From contig NZ_WTVH02000010.1 in the NCBI RefSeq assembly GCF_012910785.2, positions 744,001-808,000 on the forward strand: 64,000 nt of DNA. Reading direction: 5' to 3'. This DNA is from Aromatoleum buckelii (lineage in GTDB: Bacteria; Pseudomonadota; Gammaproteobacteria; Burkholderiales; Rhodocyclaceae). A model generated the notes under the pieces. It was given only the letters and a program-made list of their open reading frames with translations, was not told the origin of the DNA and did not search any database. Within the stretch, counting starts at the first letter, position 1. Each line of letters begins with the position of its first letter. This document shows, piece after piece, positions 39,012 through 48,428 of this stretch. Position numbers and translations under genes: made by a program.

Positions 39012-41063
39012 CTATTGGCCGGAACTTCGCTCGGCGTGGAGCTTTGCGAGCCGCTGCTGCACCTCCTGCGGGGCGGGCTCGTGGCCGCTCGCGACGAGCA
39101 CGAATTCGCTCTCGCCGGCGCAGATCGCTTTGAGCCGCGCCTCGAAGCCTTCCATCTCGGCCATCGGCACGGTCGCAGTGAGCACTGTCCACCCGCTCGC
39201 CGGGCTCTCGGTGGCCGTGAGTCGGCCTCGGCGCGCGGCGAACTCGGCGGTGATGTCGCCGAAATGGCTGTCCTCGATTTTCACGGTGACCGTCACCAGC
39301 GGTTCGAGCACGACCGGCCGCGCGGCGAGCAGGGCGTCGAGCGTCGCGTGGCGCCCGGCGGTGACGAACGAGATTTCGTTCGAATCCACTGCATGGTGCT
39401 TGCCGTCGGTCAGCACGACGCGCACATCCTGCACCGGGAAGCCGGACAACGCTCCTTCGGCGAGCGCCTGGCGCACGCCTTTCTCGACGGCCGGGAGGAA
39501 GTTCGTCGGGATCGCGCCTCCTTTGACCTCGTTGCCGAGTTCGATGCCGGATCCGCGCGGAAGAGCCTCGACGCGGAGCGCGACCTCGCCGAACTGGCCG
39601 GCGCCGCCGCTCTGCTTCTTGTGGCGGTAGCGCGCCTCCGCGGTGGCGGCGATGGTTTCGCGATACGGCACCGTCGGCGTCGCAGTGTCGAGTTGCAGGT
39701 TCCAGCGCGTGCGCAACTGCTCCAGCACGATCTTGAGATGCAGTTCTCCGAGCCCCCTGATCACCGTCTGGCGCGCCTGGTGATCGAACCCCACTTCCAG
39801 GCACGGATCCTCGTCGACGAGCCGCGCCAGCGCTTCGGCCAGTTTCTGTTCGTCGCCATGTTTTCGGGTGATCAGCGCGAGACCGAACACCGGCTGCGGA
39901 TAGCGTGGCGCGGCGAGATGGTAGGTGTCTTCGTCGTGGGAGTCGTGCAGCACGGCGTCGGGGTGGATGTCGTCGACGCGCGCGACGGCGCAGATATCGC
40001 CCGGCACGCCGACCGGCGTCTCGACCTGGTTCTTGCCCTGCAGGCGCAGCAGATGCGCCACCTTGAAGCTCTTGCGACTGTCGCCGATATAGAGCTGGGT
40101 GTTCGGGCCGAGCGTGCCCTGGTGGATGCGGAACAGCCCGAGCTTGCCGCGGTACGGATCGTTCGCGACTTGGAACACATGCGCGATGACGTGGCGGGCG
40201 GGATCCGGCGCGACTTCGACCGGCTGCGCCTGGCTGCCTTCTCCTTTGAGAAAGCGCGGCGGATTGCCTTCGGTCGGGTCCGGCATCAGGCGGCCGAGAA
40301 TGTCGAGCAGCTCGTTCACGCCGGCGCCGGTGCGCGACGAAACGAAGCACACCGGGATCAGATGGCCTTCGCGCAGCGCCTGTTCGAACGGCGCGTGAAG
40401 CTGCTCGGGGTCGAGCGATTCACCCTGCTCGAGATAGCTTGCCATCAGCGCTTCGTCGAGTTCGACGACCTGATCGATGATCGCCTCGTGCGCCGCGGCG
40501 ACCGACGAAAATGCGGTTTCGGCATCGTGGTCGGGCGCGAAAAAGCAGTCGATGACCCGGGTGCGGTCGGCGGCCGGCAGGTTGACGGGCAGGCATTCGC
40601 GACCAAAGGTCCTCGTCAGTTTCTCCATCAGCGCAGTGAGATCCGCGGTGCTCGCAGCGTCGATCTTCGATACGACCACCAGGCGGCACTTGTCGGTCGC
40701 GGCGTCCATCATCCGGCGCGTGCCGCTTTCGATGCCCGCCTGTGCGCTGACGACGACTGCCGCCGTCTCGACCGCGGGCAGCGCCGACAGCGCCCGTCCG
40801 GCGAGATCCGGCAGGCCCGGGGTGTCGAGCATATTGACCCAGTGCCCGGCCCATTCGAAGTGCGCAATCGATGTAGCAAGGGAATGGCCCATCGCCTTTT
40901 CCTGCGCGTCGAAGTCGCTGACCGTGTCACCGCGTTCGATGCTGCCAGCCGCGCCGATCGTCCCCGATGCGGCGAGCAGCGCTTCGAGCAGAGTCGTCTT
41001 GCCCCCGCCGGAATGGCCGAGCAGGGCGACGTTGCGGATGTCGTGTACAGAGGTCGGTGTCAT
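39012..41063 (-). CDS. Elongation factor G-like GTPase
   Basis: A 683-residue protein with EF-G domain order (G domain about 1-270, domain II about 290-390, domains III-V about 390-680), but not canonical EF-G. The P-loop is GHSGGGKT instead of GHVDHGKT, the G3 motif is LDTPGLPDLAG, and the NKXD motif reads SKID. Such EF-G-like paralogues are widespread; their role, translation or ribosome recycling and stress, is not settled. The start at 41063 begins the conserved N-terminus (MTPTSVHDIRNVALLGHSGG). It is not near rpsL/rpsG/tuf, which agrees with it not being the main EF-G. Confidence 0.9.
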   Translation of the reverse strand: MTPTSVHDIRNVALLGHSGGGKTTLLEALLAASGTIGAAGSIERGDTVSDFDAQEKAMGHSLATSIAHFEWAGHWVNMLDTPGLPDLAGRALSALPAVETAAVVVSAQAGIESGTRRMMDAATDKCRLVVVSKIDAASTADLTALMEKLTRTFGRECLPVNLPAADRTRVIDCFFAPDHDAETAFSSVAAAHEAIIDQVVELDEALMASYLEQGESLDPEQLHAPFEQALREGHLIPVCFVSSRTGAGVNELLDILGRLMPDPTEGNPPRFLKGEGSQAQPVEVAPDPARHVIAHVFQVANDPYRGKLGLFRIHQGTLGPNTQLYIGDSRKSFKVAHLLRLQGKNQVETPVGVPGDICAVARVDDIHPDAVLHDSHDEDTYHLAAPRYPQPVFGLALITRKHGDEQKLAEALARLVDEDPCLEVGFDHQARQTVIRGLGELHLKIVLEQLRTRWNLQLDTATPTVPYRETIAATAEARYRHKKQSGGAGQFGEVALRVEALPRGSGIELGNEVKGGAIPTNFLPAVEKGVRQALAEGALSGFPVQDVRVVLTDGKHHAVDSNEISFVTAGRHATLDALLAARPVVLEPLVTVTVKIEDSHFGDITAEFAARRGRLTATESPASGWTVLTATVPMAEMEGFEARLKAICAGESEFVLVASGHEPAPQEVQQRLAKLHAERSSGQ

Positions 41064-41146
41064 GGCGTTGTCCTCCCGTTGTCGTTTGACTAGAGTTTCC
41101 GCCTGTCGCGCCGCGCGTGCAACGCCCGCAGGTCGGACAGGCCCGT

Positions 41147-42772
41147 TCAGGCGCTGCGCAGTCCGAACAGCCGCGTCGCCGCGATCGCCAGCAGCGGCAG
41201 CGACAATCCCAGCAGCGTGACGGTGATGAGCAGTACGCCGAGTTCGGAATAATCGGCCGGAATCGTCACGGCACCACTGGCCGGGTCGCGCACTTCGCGG
41301 CTGACGGTGAAAATCTCGTTCAGGTATTTCGTGCCGAGCTGCGCCGCCGACAACGCGAGGTTCGTGAACGACGCCATCACCGCAAAGAACGTCGCCTTCA
41401 GGTGAGCGGGCGCAGAATTCGCGATCCACGCGAGCATCGGCACCATCGACACCTGCCCGAGCGGCGACTCGAGCGCGGTGTTCGCGATCGCGATGAAGCG
41501 CGCGTCGATGAGCCCCCCGGTGAGCCGCGCGGTCCATTCGTGCAGGCCGTAGAACATGCCGACGATCGGCGCGGACAGCAGCGTCGCGGCAACGGTCAGC
41601 ACGATGACGATCTGCGCGATCGATTTTTCCGCCATGAAGCGGCGAAACAGGAACAGGCCGGCGAGTGTCAGCGTGCTCGTGATCAGGTCGAGCCGCGACA
41701 GGAAGCTCTGGTCGAAGCCGAGCACATCGATCATCCACCAGCTCGCGCCGGCCCCCGGGGTCGGCATCGCGCGAAAGACGAAGATCACGATGACGGTGCC
41801 GAGCAGCGTGCGCGCCGCCTCCGGGGCGAGTTCGCGCAGCAGCTTCGCGATCATCACGCCGATGATCGCGAACGACGACGCGAAGATCAGCTCCTGGCCG
41901 TACGGCATACCGGACAGCCCGACGCCGAGGGTGAGCGCGACGAACACCGCGCTGCCGCCCAGGATCCACCAGTTCGGCGCCGTTTTTTCCTGGGGAGCGT
42001 GCACCAGGCGATCGACTTCCGCGCGGCTGTGCCCGAGCGCCTCGAGTCGCCGCGCCTCGCGCCGCTTGAGCGCCCCGGCGAGCAGCACGCCGCTGATCGA
42101 CAGCAGCGGGATCACCAGCGCGAGCTCGTAGATGCGCACGTAGATCTCGACTTTCGCGGACTCGGGCAGGGTTTCGGCGCCCTGGAACATCGCGACGTTC
42201 GCGAGCGACACCAGCACCGTGCCGCCGATGATCGCGACGCGCCCGAGCATCTGCATCGTCGTGTGCATCAGCTTTACCGTCTCGGCCGGGTAGGGGGCGC
42301 CGTCGGCGTCGAGGCGCGGCACCGCTTCGACCGTCATCGCGTCGGCGACCGCGTCCTGCATCACGTAGCCGAGCGGCGCGAGCAGCGCAGACACCACGAA
42401 CCACGCTTCGGCGCTCATCACGGTGCGCATCTCGTCCGGCCGGGAGATCAGCCCGATCATGATCGCGAGGCTCGTCGCAATGAGGGCCGCGCCGAGATAG
42501 ACGAACCCGGCCTTGTGCCGCCACATCAGGTCGACGAGATGGCCGATCGGCATCTTCAGCGCCCACGGAATGCCGGCCCAGAAGCCGAGCGCGGCGAGAA
42601 AAGCCGCCGACAGGCCGAGGTAGTCCTTGACGAAGAACGTGCCGACGATCCCGGTCAGGCCCGACACACCGGCTGCGACATACACCATCAGCGGCGGCAG
42701 GTACGACAGCCGCATCTCGCGGCCGAGTTCCAGGATGTTGCGGTCGAACCAGCGGTACAGGGCAGTGCTCAA
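41147..42772 (-). CDS. MFS-type transporter, BT1 (folate/biopterin) family-like
   Basis: A 541-residue integral membrane protein with about 12 helices (for example LPPLMVYVAAGVSGLTGIVG, then FVYLGAALIATSLAIMIGLI). The features FFVKDYLGLSAAFLAALGFW, then PWALKMPIGHLVDL, then NLALSAAQLGTKYLNEIF suggest the folate-biopterin transporter (BT1) family within the MFS, known from plants, kinetoplastids and cyanobacteria. The large loop at about residues 240-265 is cytoplasmic. Substrate is unknown. It lies between the EF-G-like gene and lrgB on the same strand, with gaps of 74-84 bases. Confidence 0.7.
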   Translation of the reverse strand: MSTALYRWFDRNILELGREMRLSYLPPLMVYVAAGVSGLTGIVGTFFVKDYLGLSAAFLAALGFWAGIPWALKMPIGHLVDLMWRHKAGFVYLGAALIATSLAIMIGLISRPDEMRTVMSAEAWFVVSALLAPLGYVMQDAVADAMTVEAVPRLDADGAPYPAETVKLMHTTMQMLGRVAIIGGTVLVSLANVAMFQGAETLPESAKVEIYVRIYELALVIPLLSISGVLLAGALKRREARRLEALGHSRAEVDRLVHAPQEKTAPNWWILGGSAVFVALTLGVGLSGMPYGQELIFASSFAIIGVMIAKLLRELAPEAARTLLGTVIVIFVFRAMPTPGAGASWWMIDVLGFDQSFLSRLDLITSTLTLAGLFLFRRFMAEKSIAQIVIVLTVAATLLSAPIVGMFYGLHEWTARLTGGLIDARFIAIANTALESPLGQVSMVPMLAWIANSAPAHLKATFFAVMASFTNLALSAAQLGTKYLNEIFTVSREVRDPASGAVTIPADYSELGVLLITVTLLGLSLPLLAIAATRLFGLRSA

Positions 42773-42847
42773 GGTGGAGATTCCGGTGGTCAGGGGGCGG
42801 ATCGGGTTGACGGGGAAAACGAAAGGGGAAAGCGGTGCGGCGGCACG

Positions 42848-43579
42848 TCAGCCGATCAGCCGCTCGAGCCATGGCAGGACCCACGGCAGCGAGGCGGCGG
42901 TCAGCAGTCCGTTGAGTCCCATGCCGAGCGCGGCGAACGCACCCGCCTGTTCGCTGACCTGGAACGCGCGTGCCGTGCCGATGCCATGCGACGCAATGCC
43001 GATCGCGAAGCCGCGCACTGCGTGGTCGTCGATGCGCAGCATCCCGTAGACATAGCGCGCGCAGATCGCGCCGAGGATGCCGGTGCAGATCACCAGTACC
43101 GCGGTGAGCGACGGCAGGCCGCCGAGACGCTCGGCGACCCCCATCGCGATCGGCGTCGTGACGCTCTTCGGCGCAAGCGACATCATCGACTCGCGGCTCG
43201 CCCCAAGCAGCGCCGCAATGCCGACCGCCGTCAGCGCCGCGGTCAGCGACCCGGCGACGAGTGTGGCTAGCAGCGGCACCAGCATGCTGCGCAAGCGCCC
43301 CCACTGCGCATGCAGCGGGATCGCCAGCGCGACAGTGGCCGGGCCGAGCAGGAAATGCACAAACTGAGCACCGTCGAAATAGGTTCCGTACGGGGTGTCA
43401 GTCACACTCAGCACAAGCACCAGCATGACCACCGCGAGCATCACCGGGTTCAGCAGGGGATGATGGTTCGCGCGGCGGTACAGCCACAGCGCTGCCTGAT
43501 ACGCGAGCAGCGTCAGCGTCAGGCCGAGCAGCGGCGTCGTCGACAGATAGACCCAGACCTCGCCGAGCACCGGCGTCAT
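42848..43579 (-). CDS. lrgB: LrgB/CidB-family membrane protein
   Basis: A 243-residue membrane protein of the LrgB family (SLAPKSVTTPIAMGVAERLG and GFAIGIASHGIGTARAFQVS are family signatures). With LrgA it forms a membrane system first tied to murein hydrolase control and more recently to export of pyruvate or glycolate-type metabolites in plants and bacteria. The start overlaps the lrgA stop by four bases (ATGA). Confidence 0.93.
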   Translation of the reverse strand: MTPVLGEVWVYLSTTPLLGLTLTLLAYQAALWLYRRANHHPLLNPVMLAVVMLVLVLSVTDTPYGTYFDGAQFVHFLLGPATVALAIPLHAQWGRLRSMLVPLLATLVAGSLTAALTAVGIAALLGASRESMMSLAPKSVTTPIAMGVAERLGGLPSLTAVLVICTGILGAICARYVYGMLRIDDHAVRGFAIGIASHGIGTARAFQVSEQAGAFAALGMGLNGLLTAASLPWVLPWLERLIG

Positions 43580-43935
43580 CGGGATTCTCCGTGACTCGGT
43601 GTGCGGTGCGTCAACCTTTGCAGCAGCAGCGCGGCGACTGCGATCGACAGCAGGGTGCTGAACACCAGCGCCACGGTCAGCGGCAGCCACTCGTCGGCGA
43701 GCCGCTGGAAATGCAGCATGACGCCGGTGCCTGCCGGTACGAACAGTAGCGACAGGTGCTGCAGGACGCCGTTCGCAGTGGCGCGCAATTGTTCGCCGGG
43801 CCCGCTCCTCACGATCAGCGTGACGAACAGCAGGCCCATGCCGACGACCGGACCCGGGATCGGCAGATTCAGCCCGCGCACCGCCACTTCGCCGACGAGC
43901 TGGAACACGAGGAGTAGCGTGAGGGCGCCGATCAT
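43576..43935 (-). CDS. lrgA: LrgA/CidA-family holin-like protein
   Basis: A 119-residue protein with four membrane helices (LTLLLVFQLVGEVAVRGLNL, IPGPVVGMGLLFVTLIV, LSLLFVPAGTGVMLHF, LTVALVFSTLLSIAVAALLL). LPIPGPVVGMGLLF is the CidA/LrgA signature. It is translationally coupled to lrgB. No LytTR or LysR regulator adjoins. The 227 bases up to the thioesterase gene at 44163 show no gene. Confidence 0.93.
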   Translation of the reverse strand: MIGALTLLLVFQLVGEVAVRGLNLPIPGPVVGMGLLFVTLIVRSGPGEQLRATANGVLQHLSLLFVPAGTGVMLHFQRLADEWLPLTVALVFSTLLSIAVAALLLQRLTHRTPSHGESR

Positions 43936-44162
43936 GAAGTCTCTCCGGAGCTGGCCGAGCGGGATGATCGCGACATTCTAGCGGCACCGTGCGGCGTCCG
44001 TCCCCGCAGAGCGGCGAACGCGCAGGTAACGGGCTGGGCCGGCGGGCGCCAGGCTCGTATGACGGATCGCCCCGCGGCAGGGCTGCGATTGCCCGGTATT
44101 GCCGACACCTGCCCGAACGCCCTATCGTTGCGGCTCGATGACAGTGGCGATGGCACGAGGAG

Positions 44163-44594
44163 ATGGCAATGACGATGGTCGAAACGGCGCGCGGCACGGT
44201 GCATGAATGGCAACGGGATCACATGGGGCATATCAACATCCGCGCTTACATGGAATTCCACGATGCGGCGAGCTGGCAGTTCTACGCGATGCTCGGGCTG
44301 TCGGCGTCGCTGTTGCGCAGCGGTGCGGTGAATCTGGCGATGGTGCAGCAGAACATCAGCTACCAGAAGGAGCTGTATCCGGGCGACACGGTGTTCGTGC
44401 GCAGCGGGGTGCTCGAAATGCGGGAAAAAGTGGTGCGCTTCCGCCATGAAATCGTCAACACCGAAACCGGCGAAGTCTGCTCGACTTCGGACTGCACTGT
44501 CGTGTGCCTGAATCCGGTGACACGCCGCTCGCAGCCGTTCCCGCCGGAGGTCGCGCTGCACGCCGAGGAGTTCAGGTTGCCGATGGTGCAGTAG
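44163..44594 (+). CDS. Acyl-CoA thioesterase (hot-dog fold)
   Basis: A 143-residue 4HBT-type hot-dog protein (VHEWQRDHMGHINIRAYMEFHD with the active-site Asp-His-x-x-His-region; later VFVRSGVLEMREKVVRFRHEIVN). It probably splits acyl-CoA thioesters; the acyl chain cannot be told. It starts with ATGGCAATGACGATG, so 44163 or the second Met six bases on are both possible. Convergent with the Mut7-C gene. Confidence 0.85.
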   Translation: MAMTMVETARGTVHEWQRDHMGHINIRAYMEFHDAASWQFYAMLGLSASLLRSGAVNLAMVQQNISYQKELYPGDTVFVRSGVLEMREKVVRFRHEIVNTETGEVCSTSDCTVVCLNPVTRRSQPFPPEVALHAEEFRLPMVQ

Positions 44595-44617
44595 CGCGTG
44601 TCGCAGCGAGGTGGCTC

Positions 44618-45415
44618 TCACTTCGGGTCGCGATCGGAGTCTGGCGCAGCCGGGGCTTGCGCTGCGGGCGGCGGGGAGCCGGCGAGCAGTTCATCGATGA
44701 GCGCGCGCATTCGCCGCCAGTGCGATCCTTCCCAGAAGACGCGGCAACACACGTCACAGGTACTGAAACGCGTGTGGCTCGCGCGCACTCCCGGCGGCAG
44801 GCGGTCTTCGACCTCGGCCTTGTCGATCGGTCGCAGCGGCGCGTTGCAGTCGAGGCACAGCGTGAAAGGTTTTGCGCTGCCGGCGAGGTCCAGCCGATCG
44901 AAGATCTCGCGCACCTGCTGCGCCGGCTTGAGCGCCCGCACATAACAGCCGTGCGTCAGCGTGCGGCGCTTGAGCAGTTCGCGGTCGCGCGTCAGCACGA
45001 TGCGGCTGTCGCGCCCGGCGATGATCTCGATCTCGCCGTCGTCGAAATGGTTGTCGTAGAGCGTGTCGAAGCCCGTCATCCGCAACAGGTGGGCGAGCCC
45101 GCCGAGATGCGCGTCGGCGACGAAGCGCATCACGCGCAGCGGGTGGTGCCGCACACGCAGCAGCGGCGTGATGTCGAGCGATTCGAACTTCGGATACACC
45201 GCGACGCGATCGCCGTCGCGCAGCAGGCGGCCGAAATCGACGGATTCGCCGTTGACGAGCACGAGCTCGATTTCAGTGTGCGGCACGCCGAGCGCCTCGA
45301 CCATGTGTTTGACCGTTGCCGCCTGCGCGCACGGCGCGTCGAACTCACGCCGACGGCGCCCCGGCGCGAGGAAGTCATTCAGCTCTTCATAGAATCGGAA
45401 TGTCGCCGTCACCAT
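44618..45415 (-). CDS. Ubiquitin-like domain fused to Mut7-C RNase domain
   Basis: A 265-residue two-domain protein. Residues 1-~90 look like a ThiS/MoaD-type beta-grasp domain (VTATFRFYEELNDFLAPG; VLVNGESVDFGRLLRDGDRV), but without a C-terminal Gly-Gly. Residues ~95-245 match the Mut7-C PIN-like RNase domain with aspartates (RFVADAHLGGLAHLLRMTGFD, then LTRDRELLK) and a zinc ribbon (CLDCN then CDVCCRVFW). The fusion is known across bacteria; its RNA target is unknown. A proline-rich tail ends the protein. Confidence 0.85.
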   Translation of the reverse strand: MVTATFRFYEELNDFLAPGRRRREFDAPCAQAATVKHMVEALGVPHTEIELVLVNGESVDFGRLLRDGDRVAVYPKFESLDITPLLRVRHHPLRVMRFVADAHLGGLAHLLRMTGFDTLYDNHFDDGEIEIIAGRDSRIVLTRDRELLKRRTLTHGCYVRALKPAQQVREIFDRLDLAGSAKPFTLCLDCNAPLRPIDKAEVEDRLPPGVRASHTRFSTCDVCCRVFWEGSHWRRMRALIDELLAGSPPPAAQAPAAPDSDRDPK

Positions 45416-45466
45416 CGCTGTGCTCTCGCATTGGGTGTCGGAGGAAGAGCGGGAAAAACCGCGCGT

Positions 45467-46024
45467 TCAGGGCTCCGGGCGGGGCTGGAATGCAAAACGC
45501 GCGGCGACTTCCGCATGCCTGATCGACTGCAGCGGAAGGCCGTGCCATATCACTCCCGAGCCCACTCCCGAGCCGCCGCCCATGACTTCGGTGAAGGCGG
45601 CGTCGCTCGCCGGCCCGCCGTCGTCGGCCTGGCACTGCTCGACGAACGCGGGAAGATCCCGGTCGTCGAGCAATCCGACCCCCTGCGACACCTGGAGCAG
45701 CACGTTGCCGTCCTCGTCGAGGTATGCGGCAATGGCCGGGGCCGTCGTCGCGCCGGTGTGCGCCGTGAGGCTGCTATCGACGTCGAGCCGCAGGACCAGC
45801 GGCGTGTAATCCAGCGTCACGAAGACGCGCTGCGGCCCGTTCTGGACGAACCAGTTGCCGTCGCTGTCCGAACGGTAATTCGTGTTCAGAAAACCGTTCA
45901 GCCCGGCGTGCGTGACCGGCTCTCCTTTGAGCCGCCAGCCGCCGCGACGGTCGAGCGACAGCCATCCATGGACGGCGGGCACGTCGGGCCAGCGGACATC
46001 GGTCGAGAGATCGGGCGTGGTCAT
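45467..46024 (-). CDS. Conserved hypothetical protein
   Basis: A 185-residue cytoplasmic-looking protein with no signal or membrane segment. Readable segments: PAVHGWLSLDRRGGWRLKGE, NWFVQNGPQRVFVTLDYTPLVLRLD, and LLQVSQGVGLLDDRDLPAFV. It looks like one of the DUF families restricted to betaproteobacteria and relatives (I recall a DUF2946/2944-like entry but cannot confirm). No catalytic motif stands out. It is 51 bases from the Mut7-C gene and divergent from nothing obvious; the 211 bases up to glcB show no gene. Confidence 0.7.
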   Translation of the reverse strand: MTTPDLSTDVRWPDVPAVHGWLSLDRRGGWRLKGEPVTHAGLNGFLNTNYRSDSDGNWFVQNGPQRVFVTLDYTPLVLRLDVDSSLTAHTGATTAPAIAAYLDEDGNVLLQVSQGVGLLDDRDLPAFVEQCQADDGGPASDAAFTEVMGGGSGVGSGVIWHGLPLQSIRHAEVAARFAFQPRPEP

Positions 46025-46235
46025 CGGGAAAGTCGCGGATCAAAAGCAGCAGTATGAGCGTTTCGTCGCCAAGCGGAACGTGTCGGGGCAGGCGGGGTGC
46101 TGCGTCGCGCACGATCGATCGACGCGGTCCTGGTACGGAAAACAGCTGGCCGCCCGGTAAACAAGGAGCGGTGCCGGAGCGCATGCCGCCGGGAGCACGT
46201 CCGCTCCCGGCTGTCGGCGAAAGAAAACGCCAGCG

Positions 46236-48413
46236 TCAGCCGCGCGCTTTCGCGACCTGGCGCCAGCGGTGCAGCAGCGGCTCGGTGTAACCGCTCGGCT
46301 GCGCGCAGCCCTTGAAGATCAGATCCTTCGCGGCTTGGAACGCCACCGAGTCGTCGAAGTTCGGCGCCATCGGACGGTACAGCGGGTCGCCGGCGTTCTG
46401 CTGGTCGACGACCGCGGCCATGCGCTTGAGCGTCTCCATGACCTGCGCCTCGTTCGTCACGCCGTGGCGCAGCCAGTTGGCGATGTGCTGGCTCGAGATG
46501 CGCAGCGTCGCACGGTCTTCCATCAGGCCGATGTTGTTGATGTCCGGCACTTTGGAGCAGCCGACGCCCTGGTCGATCCAGCGCACGACGTAGCCGAGGA
46601 TGCCCTGCGCATTGTTGTCGAGTTCCTGCTGGATCTCGGCCGTGCTCCAGTTCGCGCTCGCGGCGACCGGGACGGTCAGGAGGTGGTTCATCAGCGTATC
46701 GCGCTCGGCGGCGAGGCTGATCTTCTCCATTTCCTGCTGCACCGCCTGGACGTCGACCTGGTGGTAGTGCAGCGCATGCAATGTCGCGCCGGTCGGCGAC
46801 GGCACCCACGCAGTCGTCGCGCCCGCTTTCGGGTGGCCGATCTTCTGCTTGAGCATCTCGGCCATCAGGTCCGGCATCGCCCACATGCCCTTGCCGATCT
46901 GTGCTTTGCCCCGCAGCCCGCAGTCGAGGCCGACCAGCACGTTCTGGCGCTCGTAGGCTTGGATCCACGCCGAGCTCTTCATGTCGCCCTTGCGGATCAT
47001 CGGCCCCGCTTCCATCGCCGTGTGCATCTCGTCGCCGGTGCGGTCGAGGAAGCCGGTGTTGATGAACGCGACGCGCGACTCGGCCGCCTTGATGCACGCG
47101 GCGAGGTTCACCGAGGTGCGGCGCTCCTCGTCCATGATGCCGACTTTCATCGCGTCGGCGGGCAGGCCCAGCAGCTGCTCGACGCGGCCGAAGAGTTCGC
47201 TTGCGAAGGCGACTTCGGCCGGGCCGTGCATCTTCGGCTTGACGATGTACATGCTGCCGGTGCGCGAGTTGTGCTTGAGCTTCATGTCGCGCAGCGAGAT
47301 CAGCGTCGTGACGACGCCGTCCAGGATGCCTTCGGGAATCTCGGCGCCGTCCGCGAGCAGGATCGCCGGATTGGTCATCAGATGGCCGACGTTGCGGATG
47401 AAGAGCAGCGACCGACCATGCAGCCGCAGCTGCGAGCCGTCGGGCGCGGTGTATTCGCGGTCCGCGTTCATCGTGCGCTCGACCGTCTTGCCGCCCTTGT
47501 CGAACGACTCGACGAGCGTGCCGGTGATCAGGCCCAGCCAGTTGCGGTACGCGACGATCTTGTCCTCGGCGTCAACAGCCGCGACCGAGTCTTCGCAGTC
47601 CATGATCGTCGTGATGGCCGATTCGACGAGCACGTCCTTGATGCCGGCGGCGTCGGTCTTGCCGATCGCGTGGTTGCGGTCGAACTGGATCTCGAGGTGC
47701 AGACCGTGGTTCTTCAGCAGCACCGCCTTCGGCGCCGCCGCGTCGCCCTGGAAGCCAGCGAACTTCGACGCGTCGGCCAGGCCGGTCTTCGTGCCGTCCT
47801 GCAGCGTGACGACGAGTTTGCCGCCTTCGGCGGCGTAGCCGGCGGCCTTCGAGTGGTCACCCTGCGCGAGCGGCGCGGCCTGGTTCAGCACGTCGCGGGC
47901 GAAGGCGATGACGCGCGCCCCGCGCACCGGGTTGTAGGACGCGCCGGCTTCCGCGCCGCCGTCCGACGGGATCGCGTCGGTGCCGTAGAGGGCATCATAG
48001 AGGCTGCCCCAGCGCGCGTTCGCGGCGTTCAGCGCATACCGGGCGTTCATGATCGGCACGACGAGCTGCGGCCCGCACTGCTCGCGGATCTCGATATCGA
48101 CATTGGCGGTCGTGATCTTGAACGGGGCCGGGGCCGGCTGCAGATAGCCGATTTGCTCGAGGAAGGCACGGTAGGCCGACATGTCGGCAATCGGGCCCGG
48201 GTGGGCACGGTGCCAGGCGTCGATCTCGACCTGCAGACGGTCGCGCTCGGCGAGCAGCGCGCGGTTCTTGACCGCGAGTTCGTTGGCCAGATCGCTGAAG
48301 CCTTTCCAGAACGCGCCGGCGTCGATCCCGGTGCCGGGCAGGGCTTCGGTTTCGATGAAGCGGTGCAGCGCCGCGTCCACCTGGAGCTGATTGCATTGGA
48401 TTCGTTCGGTCAT
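46236..48413 (-). CDS. glcB: Malate synthase G
   Basis: A 725-residue malate synthase of the G isoform, condensing glyoxylate with acetyl-CoA to malate. The N-terminus ([20 protein letters not shown]) and length are typical of G rather than the shorter A form. [15 protein letters not shown] and [21 protein letters not shown] text (here [20 protein letters not shown]) mark the active site. With the gcl route in this window destroyed, GlcB would be the main visible outlet for glyoxylate. Confidence 0.97.
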   Translation of the reverse strand: MTERIQCNQLQVDAALHRFIETEALPGTGIDAGAFWKGFSDLANELAVKNRALLAERDRLQVEIDAWHRAHPGPIADMSAYRAFLEQIGYLQPAPAPFKITTANVDIEIREQCGPQLVVPIMNARYALNAANARWGSLYDALYGTDAIPSDGGAEAGASYNPVRGARVIAFARDVLNQAAPLAQGDHSKAAGYAAEGGKLVVTLQDGTKTGLADASKFAGFQGDAAAPKAVLLKNHGLHLEIQFDRNHAIGKTDAAGIKDVLVESAITTIMDCEDSVAAVDAEDKIVAYRNWLGLITGTLVESFDKGGKTVERTMNADREYTAPDGSQLRLHGRSLLFIRNVGHLMTNPAILLADGAEIPEGILDGVVTTLISLRDMKLKHNSRTGSMYIVKPKMHGPAEVAFASELFGRVEQLLGLPADAMKVGIMDEERRTSVNLAACIKAAESRVAFINTGFLDRTGDEMHTAMEAGPMIRKGDMKSSAWIQAYERQNVLVGLDCGLRGKAQIGKGMWAMPDLMAEMLKQKIGHPKAGATTAWVPSPTGATLHALHYHQVDVQAVQQEMEKISLAAERDTLMNHLLTVPVAASANWSTAEIQQELDNNAQGILGYVVRWIDQGVGCSKVPDINNIGLMEDRATLRISSQHIANWLRHGVTNEAQVMETLKRMAAVVDQQNAGDPLYRPMAPNFDDSVAFQAAKDLIFKGCAQPSGYTEPLLHRWRQVAKARG

Positions 48414-48428
48414 GATGTCTCGCCTTTA

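Noticed and set aside
39012..43304. A single open frame of 1430 codons on the minus strand
   Set aside because: Only the part from 41063 down is the EF-G-like gene. The upstream stretch is Arg/Ala-rich and lies out of frame across the BT1-type transporter and lrgB genes, a usual effect of high GC content.
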